From: Fasciola hepatica
Lineage: Eukaryota > Platyhelminthes > Trematoda > Plagiorchiida > Fasciolidae
Length of the DNA: 64,000 nt
Assembly: GCA_948099385.1 (NCBI GenBank)
Contig: CANUEZ040000208.1
Span: forward strand, 1,798,001-1,862,000
Direction: 5' to 3'
In this document: positions 38,401 through 51,469 of the stretch, one piece after another
Layout: each line of letters begins with the position of its first letter
How positions within the stretch are numbered: the stretch's first letter is position 1
Made by a program: the position numbers and the translations under genes
The notes under the pieces: generated by a model
Seen by the model: only the letters and a program-made list of their open reading frames with translations
Told to the model about the DNA's origin: nothing
Database searches by the model: none

Positions 38401-40314
38401 CAGATTGCTCATACAATGCAATAGAGCAGTAGCAGAGTAGATTTGTATAATATGATTCGCCATGCAGCTTGAACACTGAACTGACCATTGAAAATTATGG
38501 AAGCACTGTACAGCTGTTTGATCCGCTAAGGGAATCATGAGCATTGCACATGGACAGAACCCACTCGGAGACACGAACAAGGGTTGGGGTGAACGAATGT
38601 CAGTCGAACACCCAAACCACAAGGCTATCCGATATGGGTCTCAACGCTTTGTTCAACATATGCACTACATGATATAGCACAATCCCCAAATTGGCTTCGG
38701 CTTTCGCTTTCGCTTTGAACGGTAACAACCAAATTCTCGCACACCGATCTAATCCTATGTTCCATCACTTCTCTATTTATGGGCCTAAGTAAAACCAAGG
38801 CATTCCCTTATGAACGATCCACACAGATTGCTCATACAATGCAATAGAGCAGTAGCAGAGAAGATTAGTGTAATATGATTCTCCATGCAGCTTGAACACT
38901 GAACTGACCATTGAAAATTATGGAAGCACTGTACAGCTGTTTGATCCGCTAAGGGAATCATGAGCATTGCACATGGACAGAGCCCACTCGGATACAGGAA
39001 CAAGGGTTGGGGTGAACGAATGTCAGTCGAGCACCCAAACCACAAGGCTATCCGATATGGGTCTCAACGCTTTGTTCAGCATATACGCTACATGATATAG
39101 CACAATCCCCAAATTGGCTTCGGCTTTCGCTTTCGCTTTGAACGGTTACAACCAAATTCTCGCACACCAATCCAATCCTATGTTCCATCACTTCTCTATT
39201 TATGGGCCTAAGTAAAACCAAGGCATTCCCTTATGAACAATCCAAACAGATTGCTCATACAATGCAATGGAGCAGTAGCAGAGTAGATTTGTATAATATG
39301 ATTCTCCATGCAGCTTGAACACTGAACTGACCGTTGGAAATTATGGAAGCACTGTACAGCTGTTTGATCCGCTAAGGGAATCATGAGCATTGCACATGGA
39401 CAGAGCCCACTCGGGGACAAGCACAAGGGTTGAGGTGAACAAATGTCAGTCGAACACCCAAACCACAAGGCTATCCGATATCGGTCTGAACGCTTTGTTC
39501 AACATAAACACTACATGATATAGCACAATCCCCAAATTGGCTTCGGCTTTCGCTTTCGCTTTGAACGGTAACAACCAAATTCTCGCACACCGATCCAATC
39601 CTATGTTCCATCACTTCTCTATTTATGGGCCTAAGTAAAACCAAGGCATTCCCTTATGAACAATCCACACAGATTGCTCATACAATGCAATAGAGCAGTA
39701 GCAGAGTAGATTTGTATAATTTGATTCTCCATGCAGCTTGACCACGGAACTGACCATTGAGAATTATGGAAGCACTGTACAGCTGTTTGATCCGCTAAGG
39801 GAATCATGAGCATTGCACATGGACAGAGCCCACTCGGAGACACGAACAAGGGTTGGGGTGAACGATTGTCAATGGAACAACCAAAACAGAACGCTATCCC
39901 ATATGGGTCTCAAGGCTTTGTTCAACATGTACACTACATGATATAGCACAATCCCTAAATTGGCTTCGGCTTTCACTTTCGCTTTGAACGGTAACAACCA
40001 AATTCTCGCACACCGATCCAATCCTATGTTCCATCACTTCTCTATTTATGGGCCTAAATAAACCCAAGGCATTCCCTTATGAACAATCCACACAGATTGC
40101 TCATACAATGCAATAGAGCAGTAGCAGAGTAGATTTGTATAATATGATTCTCCATGCAGCTTGAACACTGAACTGACCATTGAAAATGATGGAAGCACTG
40201 TACAGCTGTTTGATCCGCTAAGGGAATCATGAGCATTGCACATGGACAGAGCCCACTCGGGGACACGAACAAGGGTTGACGTGAACAAATGTCAGTCGAA
40301 CACCCAAACCACAA
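35402..40314. repeat. Pentameric periodicity in the Q zone
   Basis: The only three P-type monomers of this zone begin near 35.40, 37.52 and 39.63 kb, spaced by about 2,115 bp (5 monomers). A private substitution cluster AATGGAACAACC with AAAACAGAACGC occurs at 37,756 and 39,871, exactly 2,115 bp apart. GACGTGAACAAATG recurs near 38,163 and 40,278. Three-monomer relations overlap it: GAAGATTAGT returns near 35.05, 36.32 and 38.87 kb. The block is therefore a mixture of 3- and 5-monomer exchanges rather than a clean higher-order repeat. Confidence 0.6.
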
Positions 40315-41662
40315 GGCTATCCGATATCGGTCTGAACGCTTTGTTCAACATATACACTACATGATATAGCACAATCCCCAAATTGGCTTCGGCTTTCGCT
40401 TTCGCTTTGAACGGTAACAACCAAATTCTCGCACACCAATCCAATCCTATGTTCCATCACTTCTCTTTTTATGGGCCTAAGTAAAACCAAGGCATTCCCT
40501 TATGAACAATCCACACTGATTGCTCATACAATGCAATAGAGCAGTAGCAGAGTAGATTTGTATAATTTGATTCTCCATGCAGCTTGAACACTGAACTGAC
40601 CATTGACAATTATGAAGCACTGTACAGCTGTTTGATCCGCTAAGGGAATCATGAGCATTGCACATGGACAGAGCCCACTCGGATACACGAACAAGCTTTG
40701 GGGTGAACAAATGTCAGTCGAACACCCAAACCACAAGGCTATCCGATATGGGTCTCAACGCTTTGTTCAACATATACACTACATGATATAGCACAATCCC
40801 CAAATTGGCTTCGGCTTTCGCTTTCGCTTTGAACGGTAACAACCAAATTCTCGCACACCGATCCAATTCTATGTTCCATCACTTCTCTATTTATGGGCCT
40901 AAGTAAAACCAAGGCATTCCCTTATGAACAATCCACACAGATTGCTCATACAATGCAATAGAGCAGTAGCAGAGTAGATTTGTATAATATGATTCTCCAT
41001 GCAGCTTGAACACTGAACTGACCATTGAAAATTATGGAAGCACTGTACAGCTGTTTGATCCGCTAAGGGAATCATGAGCATTGCACATGGACAGAGCCCA
41101 CTCGGAGACACGAACAAGGGTTGAGGTGAACGATTGTCAATCGAACACCCAAACCACAAGGCTATCCGATATGGGTCTGAACGCTTTGTTCAACATATAC
41201 ACTACATGATATAGCACAATCCTCAAATTGGCTTCGGCTTTCGCTTTCGCTTTGAACGGTAACAACCAAATTCTCGCACACCGATCCAATCCTATGTTCC
41301 ATCACTTCTCTATTTATGGGCCTAAGTAAAACCAAGGCATTCCCTTATGAACAATCCAAACAGATTGCTCATACAATGCAATAGAGCAGTAGCAGAGTAG
41401 ATTTGTATAATATGATTCTCCATGCAGCTTGAACACTGAACTGAACATTGAAAATTATGAAGCACTGTACAGCTGTTTGATCCGCTAAGGGAATCATGAG
41501 CATTGCACATGGACAGAGCCCACTCGGAGACACGAACAAGGGTTGGGGTGAACGATTGTCAATCGAACACCCAAACCACAAGGCGATCCCATATCGGTCT
41601 GAACGCTTTGTTCAACATATACACTACATGATATAGCACAATCCCCAAATTGGCTTCGGCTT

Positions 41663-44600
41663 CCGCTTTCGCTTTGAACGGTAACAACCAAATTCTCGCA
41701 CACCGATCCAATCCTATGTTCCATCACTTCTCTATTTATGGGCCTAAGTAAAACCAAGGCATTCCCTTATGAACAATCCACACTGATTGCTCATACAATG
41801 CAATAGAGCAGTAGCAGAGTAGATTTGTATAATATGATTCGCCATGCAGCTTGAACACGGAAATGACCACTGAAAATTATGGAAGCACTGTACAGCTGTT
41901 TGATCCGCTAAGGGAATCATGAGCATTGCACACGGACAGAGCCCACTCGGAGATGCGAACAAGGGTTGGGGTGAACGATTGTCAGTCGAACACCCAAACC
42001 ACAAGGCTATCCGATATGGGTCTCAACGCTTTGTTCAACATATACACTACATGATATAGCACAATCCCCAAATTGGCTTCGGCTTTCGCTTTCGCTTTGA
42101 ACGGTAACAACCAAATTCTCGCACACCGATCCAATCCTATGTTCCATCACTTCTCTATTTATGGGCCTAAGTAAAACCAAGGCATTCCCTTATGAACAAT
42201 CCACACTGATTGCTCATACAATGCAATAGAGCAGTAGCAGAGTAGATTTGTATAATATGATTCTCCATGCAGCTTGAACACTGAACTGAACATTGAAAAT
42301 TATGGAAGCACTGTACAGCTGTTTGATCCGCTAAGGGAATCATGAGCATTGCACATGGACAGAGCCCACTCGGAGACACGAACAAGGGTTGGGGTGAACG
42401 ATTGTCAATCGAACACCCAAACCACAAGGTTATCCGATATGGGTCTCAACGCTTTGTTCAACATACAAACTACATAATATAGCACAATCCCCAAATTGGC
42501 TTCGGCTTTCGCTTTCGCTTTGAACGGTAACAACCAAATTCTCGCACACCGATCCAATCCTATGTTCCATCACTTCTCTATTTATGGGCCTAAGTAAAAC
42601 CAAGGCATTCCCTTATGAACAATCCACACTGATTGCTCATACAATGCAATAGAGCAGTAGCAGAGTAGATTTGTATAATATGATTCGCCATGCAGCTTGA
42701 ACACGGAAATGACCACTGAAAATTATGGAAGCACTGTACAGCTGTTTGATCCGCTAAGGGAATCATGAGCATTGCACACGGACAGAGCCCACTCGGAGAT
42801 GCGAACAAGGGTTGGGGTGAACGATTGTCAGTCGAACACCCAAACCACAAGGCTATCCGATATGGGTCTCAACGCTTTGTTCAACATATACACTACATGA
42901 TATAGCACAATCCCCAAATTGGCTTCGGCTTTCGCTTTCGCTTTGAACGGTAACAACCAAATTCTCGCACACCGATCCAATCCTATGTTCCATCACTTCT
43001 CTATTTATGGGCCTAAGTAAAACCAAGGCATTCCCTTATGAACAATCCACACTGATTGCTCATACAATGCAATAGAGCAGTAGCAGAGTAGATTTGTATA
43101 ATATGATTCTCCATGCAGCTTGACCACGGAACTGACCATTGAAAATTATGGAAGCACTGTACAGCTGTTTGATCCGCTAAGGGAATCATGAGCATTGCAC
43201 ATGGACAGAGCCCACTCGGAGACACGAACAAGGATTGGGGTGAACGATTGTCAATCGAACACCCAAACCACAAGGCTATCCGATATGGGTCTCAACGCTT
43301 TGTTCAACATACACACTACATAATATAGCACAATCCCCAAATTGGCTTCGGCTTTCGCTTTCGCTTGGAACGGTAACAACCAAATTCTCGCACACCAATC
43401 CAATCCTATGTTCCATCACTTCTCTATTTATGGGCCTAAGTAAAACCAAGGCATTCCCTTATGAACAATCCACACAGATTGCTCATACAATGCAATAGAG
43501 CAGTAGCAGAGTAGATTTGTATAATATGATTCTCCATGCAGCTTGACCACGGAACTGACCATTGAAAATTATGGAAGCACTTTACAGCTGTTTGATCCGC
43601 TAAGGGAATCATGAGCATTGCACATGGACAGAGCCCACTCGGAGACACGAACAAGGGTTGGGGTGAACGATTGTCAATCGAACACCCAAACCACAAGGAT
43701 ATCCGATATGGGTCTCAACGCTTTGTTCAACATACAAACTACATAATATAGCACAATCCCCAAATTGGCTTCGGCTTTCGCTTTCGCTTGGAACGGTAAC
43801 AACCAAATTCTCGCACACCGATCCAATCCTATGTTCCATCACTTCTCTATTTATGGGCCTAAGTAAAACCAAGGCATTCCCTTATGAACAATCCACACTG
43901 ATTGCTCATACAATGCAATAGAGCAGTAGCAGAGTAGATTTGTATAATATGATTCGCCATGCAGCTTGAACACGGAAATGACCACTGAAAATTATGGAAG
44001 CACTGTACAGCTGTTTGATCCGCTAAGGGAATCATGAGCATTGCACACGGACAGAGCCCACTCGGAGATGCGAACAAGGGTTGGGGTGAACGATTGTCAG
44101 TCGAACACCCAAACCACAAGGCTATCCGATATGGGTCTCAACGCTTTGTTCAACATATACACTACATGATATAGCACAATCCCCAAATTGGCTTCGGCTT
44201 CCGCTTTCGCTTTGAACGGTAACAACCAAATTCTCGCACACCGATCCAATCCTATGTTCCATCACTTCTCTATTTATGGGCCTAAGTAAAACCAAGGCAT
44301 TCCCTTATGAACAATCCACACTGATTGCTCATACAATGCAATAGAGCAGTAGCAGAGTAGATTTGTATAATATGATTCGCCATGCAGCTTGAACACGGAA
44401 ATGACCACTGAAAATTATGGAAGCACTGTACAGCTGTTTGATCCGCTAAGGGAATCATGAGCATTGCACACGGACAGAGCCCACTCGGAGATGCGAACAA
44501 GGGTTGGGGTGAACGATTGTCAGTCGAACACCCAAACCACAAGGCTATCCGATATGGGTCTCAACGCTTTGTTCAACATATACACTACATGATATAGCAC

Positions 44601-46494
44601 AATCCCCAAATTGGCTTCGGCTTTCGCTTTCGCTTTGAACGGTAACAACCAAATTCTCGCACACCGATCCAATCCTATGTTCCATCACTTCTCTATTTAT
44701 GGGCCTAAGTAAAACCAAGGCATTCCCTTATGAACAATCCAAACAGATTGCTCATACAATGCAATAGAGCAGTAGCAGAGTAGATTTGTATAATATGATT
44801 CTCCATGCAGCTTGAACACTGAACTGAACATTGAAAATTATGGAAGCACTGTACAGCTGTTTGATCCGCTAAGGGAATCATGAGCATTGCACATGGACAG
44901 AGCCCACTCGGAGACACGAACAAGGGTTGGGGTGAACGATTGTCAATCGAACACCCAAACCACAAGGTTATCCGATATGGGTCTCAACGCTTTGTTCAAC
45001 ATACAAACTACATAATATAGCACAATCCCCAAATTGGCTTCGGCTTTCGCTTTCGCTTTGAACGGTAACAACCAAATTCTCGCACACCGATCCAATCCTA
45101 TGTTCCATCACTTCTCTATTTATGGGCCTAAGTAAAACCAAGGCATTCCCTTATGAACAATCCACACTGATTGCTCATACAATGCAATAGAGCAGTAGCA
45201 GAGTAGATTTGTATAATATGATTCGCCATGCAGCTTGAACACGGAAATGACCACTGAAAATTATGGAAGCACTGTACAGCTGTTTGATCCGCTAAGGGAA
45301 TCATGAGCATTGCACACGGACAGAGCCCACTCGGAGATGCGAACAAGGGTTGGGGTGAACGATTGTCAGTCGAACACCCAAACCACAAGGCTATCCGATA
45401 TGGGTCTCAACGCTTTGTTCAACATATACACTACATGATATAGCACAATCCCCAAATTGGCTTCGGCTTTCGCTTTCGCTTTGAACGGTAACAACCAAAT
45501 TCTCGCACACCGATCCAATCCTATGTTCCATCACTTCTCTATTTATGGGCCTAAGTAAAACCAAGGCATTCCCTTATGAACAATCCACACTGATTGCTCA
45601 TACAATGCAATAGAGCAGTAGCAGAGTAGATTTGTATAATATGATTCTCCATGCAGCTTGACCACGGAACTGACCATTGAAAATTATGGAAGCACTGTAC
45701 AGCTGTTTGATCCGCTAAGGGAATCATGAGCATTGCACATGGACAGAGCCCACTCGGAGACACGAACAAGGATTGGGGTGAACGATTGTCAATCGAACAC
45801 CCAAACCACAAGGCTATCCGATATGGGTCTCAACGCTTTGTTCAACATACACACTACATAATATAGCACAATCCCCAAATTGGCTTCGGCTTTCGCTTTC
45901 GCTTGGAACGGTAACAACCAAATTCTCGCACACCAATCCAATCCTATGTTCCATCACTTCTCTATTTATGGGCCTAAGTAAAACCAAGGCATTCCCTTAT
46001 GAACAATCCACACAGATTGCTCATACAATGCAATAGAGCAGTAGCAGAGTAGATTTGTATAATATGATTCTCCATGCAGCTTGACCACGGAACTGACCAT
46101 TGAAAATTATGGAAGCACTTTACAGCTGTTTGATCCGCTAAGGGAATCATGAGCATTGCACATGGACAGAGCCCACTCGGAGACACGAACAAGGGTTGGG
46201 GTGAACGATTGTCAATCGAACACCCAAACCACAAGGATATCCGATATGGGTCTCAACGCTTTGTTCAACATACAAACTACATAATATAGCACAATCCCCA
46301 AATTGGCTTCGGCTTTCGCTTTCGCTTGGAACGGTAACAACCAAATTCTCGCACACCGATCCAATCCTATGTTCCATCACTTCTCTATTTATGGGCCTAA
46401 GTAAAACCAAGGCATTCCCTTATGAACAATCCACACTGATTGCTCATACAATGCAATAGAGCAGTAGCAGAGTAGATTTGTATAATATGATTCT
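41663..46494. repeat. Hexameric tandem duplication (2,538-bp offset)
   Basis: About 41,663-43,956 recurs at about 44,201-46,494 at an offset of exactly 6 x 423 bp. The rare GGCTTCCGCTTTCG occurs at the start of both copies. AAGGATTGGGG (43.23; 45.77 kb), CACTTTACAGC (43.58; 46.12 kb) and AAGGATATCC (43.70; 46.23 kb) keep the same spacing. Likeness ends where ATTCGCC/GAACACGG (43,957) meets ATTCTCC/GACCACGG (46,495). The second unit overlaps the left edge of copy B of the large duplication. Confidence 0.82.
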
Positions 46495-49400
46495 CCATGC
46501 AGCTTGACCACGGAACTGAACATTGAAAATTATGAAGCACTGTACAGCTGTTTTATCCGCTAAGGGAATCATGAGCATTGCACATGGACGGAGCCCACTC
46601 GGAGACACGAACAAGGGTTGGGGTGAACGAATGCCAGTCGAACACCCAAACCACAAGGCTATCCGATATGGGTCTGAACGCTTTGTTCAACATATACACT
46701 ACATGATATAGCACAATCCCCAAATTGGCTTCGGCTTTCGCTTTCGCTTGGAACGGTAACAACCAAATTCTCGCACACCGATCCAATCCTATGTTCCATC
46801 ACTTCTCTATTTATGGGCCTAAGTAAAACCAAGGCATTCCCTTATGAACAATCCACACAGATTGCTCATACAATGCAATAGAGCAGTAGCAGAGTAGATT
46901 TGTATAATATGATTCGCCATGCAGCTTGAACACGGAAATGACCACTGAAAATTATGGAAGCACTGTACAGCTGTTTGATCCGCTAAGGGAATCATGAGCA
47001 TTGCACACGGACAGAGCCCACTCGGAGATGCGAACAAGGGTTGGGGTGAACGATTGTCAGTCGAACACCCAAACCACAAGGCTATCCGATATGGGTCTCA
47101 ACGCTTTGTTCAACATATACACTACATGATATAGCACAATCCCCAAATTGGCTTCGGCTTTCGCTTTCGCTTTGAACGGTAACAACCAAATTCTCGCACA
47201 CCGATCCAATCCTATGTTCCATCACTTCTCTATTTATGGGCCTAAGTAAAACCAAGGCATTCCCTTATGAACAATCCACACTGATTGCTCATACAATGCA
47301 ATAGAGCAGTAGCAGAGTAGATTTGTATAATATGATTCTCCATGCAGCTTGAACACTGAACTGACCATTGAAAATTATGGAAGCACTGTACAGCTGTTTG
47401 ATCCGCTAAGGGAATCATGAGCATTGCACATGGACAGAGCCCACTCGGAGACACGAACAAGGATTGGGGTGAACGATTGTCAATCGAACACCCAAACCAC
47501 AAGGCTATCCGATATGGGTCTCAACGCTTTGTTCAACATACACACTACATAATATAGCACAATCCCCAAATTGGCTTCGGCTTTCGCTTTCGCTTGGAAC
47601 GGTAACAACCAAATTCTCGCACACCAATCCAATCCTATGTTCCATCACTTCTCTATTTATGGGCCTAAGTAAAACCAAGGCATTCCCTTATGAACAATCC
47701 ACACAGATTGCTCATACAATGCAATAGAGCAGTAGCAGAGTAGATTTGTATAATATGATTCTCCATGCAGCTTGACCACGGAACTGACCATTGAAAATTA
47801 TGGAAGCACTTTACAGCTGTTTGATCCGCTAAGGGAATCATGAGCATTGCACATGGACAGAGCCCACTCGGAGACACGAACAAGGGTTGGGGTGAACGAT
47901 TGTCAATCGAACACCCAAACCACAAGGTTATCCGATATGGGTCTCAACGCTTTGTTCAACATACAAACTACATAATATAGCACAATCCCCAAATTGGCTT
48001 CGGCTTTCGCTTTCGCTTGGAACGGTAACAACCAAATTCTCGCACACCGATCCAATCCTATGTTCCATCACTTCTCTATTTATGGGCCTAAGTAAAACCA
48101 AGGCATTCCCTTATGAACAATCCACACTGATTGCTCATACAATGCAATAGAGCAGTAGCAGAGTAGATTTGTATAATATGATTCTCCATGCAGCTTGACC
48201 ACGGAACTGAACATTGAAAATTATGAAGCACTGTACAGCTGTTTTATCCGCTAAGGGAATCATGAGCATTGCACATGGACGGAGCCCACTCGGAGACACG
48301 AACAAGGGTTGGGGTGAACGAATGCCAGTCGAACACCCAAACCACAAGGCTATCCGATATGGGTCTGAACGCTTTGTTCAACATATACACTACATGATAT
48401 AGCACAATCCCCAAATCGGCTCCGGCTTTCGCTTTCGCTTTGAACGGTAACAACCAAATTCTCGCACACCGATCCAATCCTATGTTCCATCACTTCTCCA
48501 TTAATGGGCCTAAGTAAAACCAAGGCATTCCCTTATGAACAATCCACACAGATTGCTCATACAATGCAATAGAGCAGTAGCAGAGTAGATTTGTATAATA
48601 TGATTCTCCATGCAGCTTGAACACTGAACTGACCATTGAAAATTATGGAAGCACTGTACAGCTGTTTGATCCGCTAAGGGAATCATGAGCATTGCACATG
48701 GACAGAGCCCACTCGGATACAGGAACAAGGGTTGGGGTGAACGAATGCCAGTCGAACACCCAAACCACAAGGCTATCCGATATGGGTCTAAACGCTTTGT
48801 TCAACATATACAATACATGATATAGCGCAATCCCCAAATTGGCTTCGGCTTTCGCTTTTGCTTTGAACGGTAACAACTAAATTCTCGCACACCGATCCAA
48901 TCCTATGTTCCATCACTTCTCTATTTATGGGCCTAAGTAAAACCAAGGCATTCCCTTATGAACAATCCACACAGATTGCTCATACAATGCAATAGAGCAG
49001 TAGCAGAGTAGATTTGTATAATATGATTCGCCATGCAGCTTGAACACGGAAATGACCATTGAAAATTATGGAAGCACTGTACAGCTGTTTGATCCGCTAA
49101 GGGAATCATGAGCATTGCACATGGACAGCTCCCACTCGGAAACACGAACAAGGGTTGGGGTGAACGATTGTCAGTCGAACACCCAAACCACAAGGCTATC
49201 CGATATGGGTCTCAACGCTTTGTTCAACATATACACTACATGATATAGCACAATCCCCAAATTGGCTTCGGCTTTCGCTTTCACTTTGAACGGTAACAAC
49301 CAAATTCTCGCACACCGATCCAATCCTATGTTCCATCACTTCTCTATTTATGGGCCTAAGTAAAAGCAAGGCATTCCCTTATGAACAATCCACACAGATT

Positions 49401-51469
49401 GCTCATACAATGAAATAGAGCAGTAGCAGAGTAGATTTGTATAATATGATTCTCCATGCAGCTTGACCACGGAACTGAACATTGAAAATTATGAAGCACT
49501 GTACAGCTGTTTGATCCGCTAAGGGAATCATGAGCATTGCACATGGACAGAGCCCACTCGGAGACACGAACAAGGGTTGGGGTGAACGAATGTCAGTCGA
49601 ACACCCAAACCACAAGGCTATCCCATATGGGTCTGACCGCTTTGTTCAACATATACACTACATGATATAGCACAATCCCCAAATCGGCTCCGGCTTTCGC
49701 TTTCGCTTTGAACGGTAACAACCAAATTCTCGCACACCGATCCAATCCTATGTTCCATCACTTCTCTATTTATGGGCCTAAGTAAAACCAAGGCATTCCC
49801 TTATGAACAATCCACACAGATTGCTCATACAATGCAATAGAGCAGTAGCAGAGTAGATTTGTATAATATGATTCGCCATGCAGCTTGAACACGGAAATGA
49901 CCATTGAAAATTATGGAAGCACTGTACAGCTGTTTGATCCGCTAAGGGAATCATGAGCATTGCACATGGACAGCTCCCACTCGGAAACACGAACAAGGGT
50001 TGGGGTGAACGATTGTCAGTCGAACACCCAAACCACAAGGCTATCCGATATGGGTCTCAACGCTTTGTTCAACATATACACTACATGATATAGCACAATC
50101 CCCAAATTGGCTTCGGCTTTCGCTTTCACTTTGAACGGTAACAACCAAATTCTCGCACACCGATCCAATCCTATGTTCCATCACTTCTCTATTTATGGGC
50201 CTAAGTAAAACCAAGGCATTCCCTTATGAACAATCCACACTGATTGCTCATACAATGAAATAGAGCAGTAGCAGAGTAGATTTGTATAATATGATTCTCC
50301 ATGCAGCTTGACCACGGAACTGACCATTGAAAATTATGGAAGCACTGTACAGCTGTTTGATCCGCTAAGGGAATCATGAGCATTGCACATGGACAGAGCC
50401 CACTCGGAGACACGAACAAGGGTTGGGGTGAACGAATGTCAGTCGAACACCCAAACCACAAGGCTATCCCATATGGGTCTGAACGCTTTGTTCAACATAT
50501 ACACTACATGATATAGCACAATCCCCAAATCGGCTTCGGCTTTCGCTTTCGCTTTGAACGGTAACAACCAAATTCTCGCACACCGATCCAATCCTATGTT
50601 CCATCACTTCTCTATTTATGGGCCTAAGTAAAACCAAGGCATTCCCTTATGAACAATCCACACAGATTGCTCATACAATGCAATAGAGCAGTAGCAGAGT
50701 AGATTTGTATAATTTGATTCTCCATGCAGCTTGACCACGGAACTGACCATTGAAAATTATGGAAGCACTGTACAGCTGTTTGATCCGCTAAGGGAATCAT
50801 GAGCATTGCACATGGACAGAGCCCACTCGGAGACACGAACAAGGGTTGGGGTGAACGAATGTCAGTCGACCACCCAAACCACAAAGCTATCCGATATGGG
50901 TCTGAACGCTTTGTTCAACATATACACTACATAATATAGCACAATCCCCAAATTGGCTTCGGCTTTCGCTTTCGCTTTGAACGGTAACAACCAAATTCTC
51001 GCACACCGATCCAATCCTATGTTCCATCACTTCTCTATTTATGGGCCTAAGTAAAACCAAGGCATTCCCTTATGAGCAATCCACACTGATTGCTCATACA
51101 ATGCAATAGAGCAGTAGCAGAGTAGATTTGTATAATATGATTCTCCATGCAGCTTGACCACGGAACTGACCATTGAAAATTATGGAAGCACTGTACAGCT
51201 GTTTGATCCGCTAAGGGAATCATGAGCACTGCACACGGACAGAGCCCACTCGGAGATACGAACAAGGGTTGGGGTGAACGATTGTCAGTCGAACACCCAA
51301 ACCACAAGGCTATCCGATATCGGTCTGAACGCTTTGTTCAACATATACACTACATAATATAGCACAATCCCCAAATTGGCTTCGGCTTTCGCTTTCGCTT
51401 TGAACGGTAACAACCAAATTCTCGCACACCGATCCAATCCTATGTTCCATCACTTCTCTATTTATGGGC

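Larger units (their letters stand above)
29065..41743. repeat. Variant zone 4: Q-type dominated
   Basis: From 30.3 to 41.7 kb I count 27 monomers, of which 24 are Q-type (GAACACTGAACTG) and three are P-type (near 35.40, 37.52 and 39.63 kb). Linked variants include GATCCACTAATGG, AACGCTATGATCAAC, CGGGGACAAG, TTGAGGTGAACAAATG and CACCTCTCT. A 422/423 dimer-like alternation is visible around 30.3-32.0 kb (offset 845 bp). No gene or foreign insertion is seen. Confidence 0.7.
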
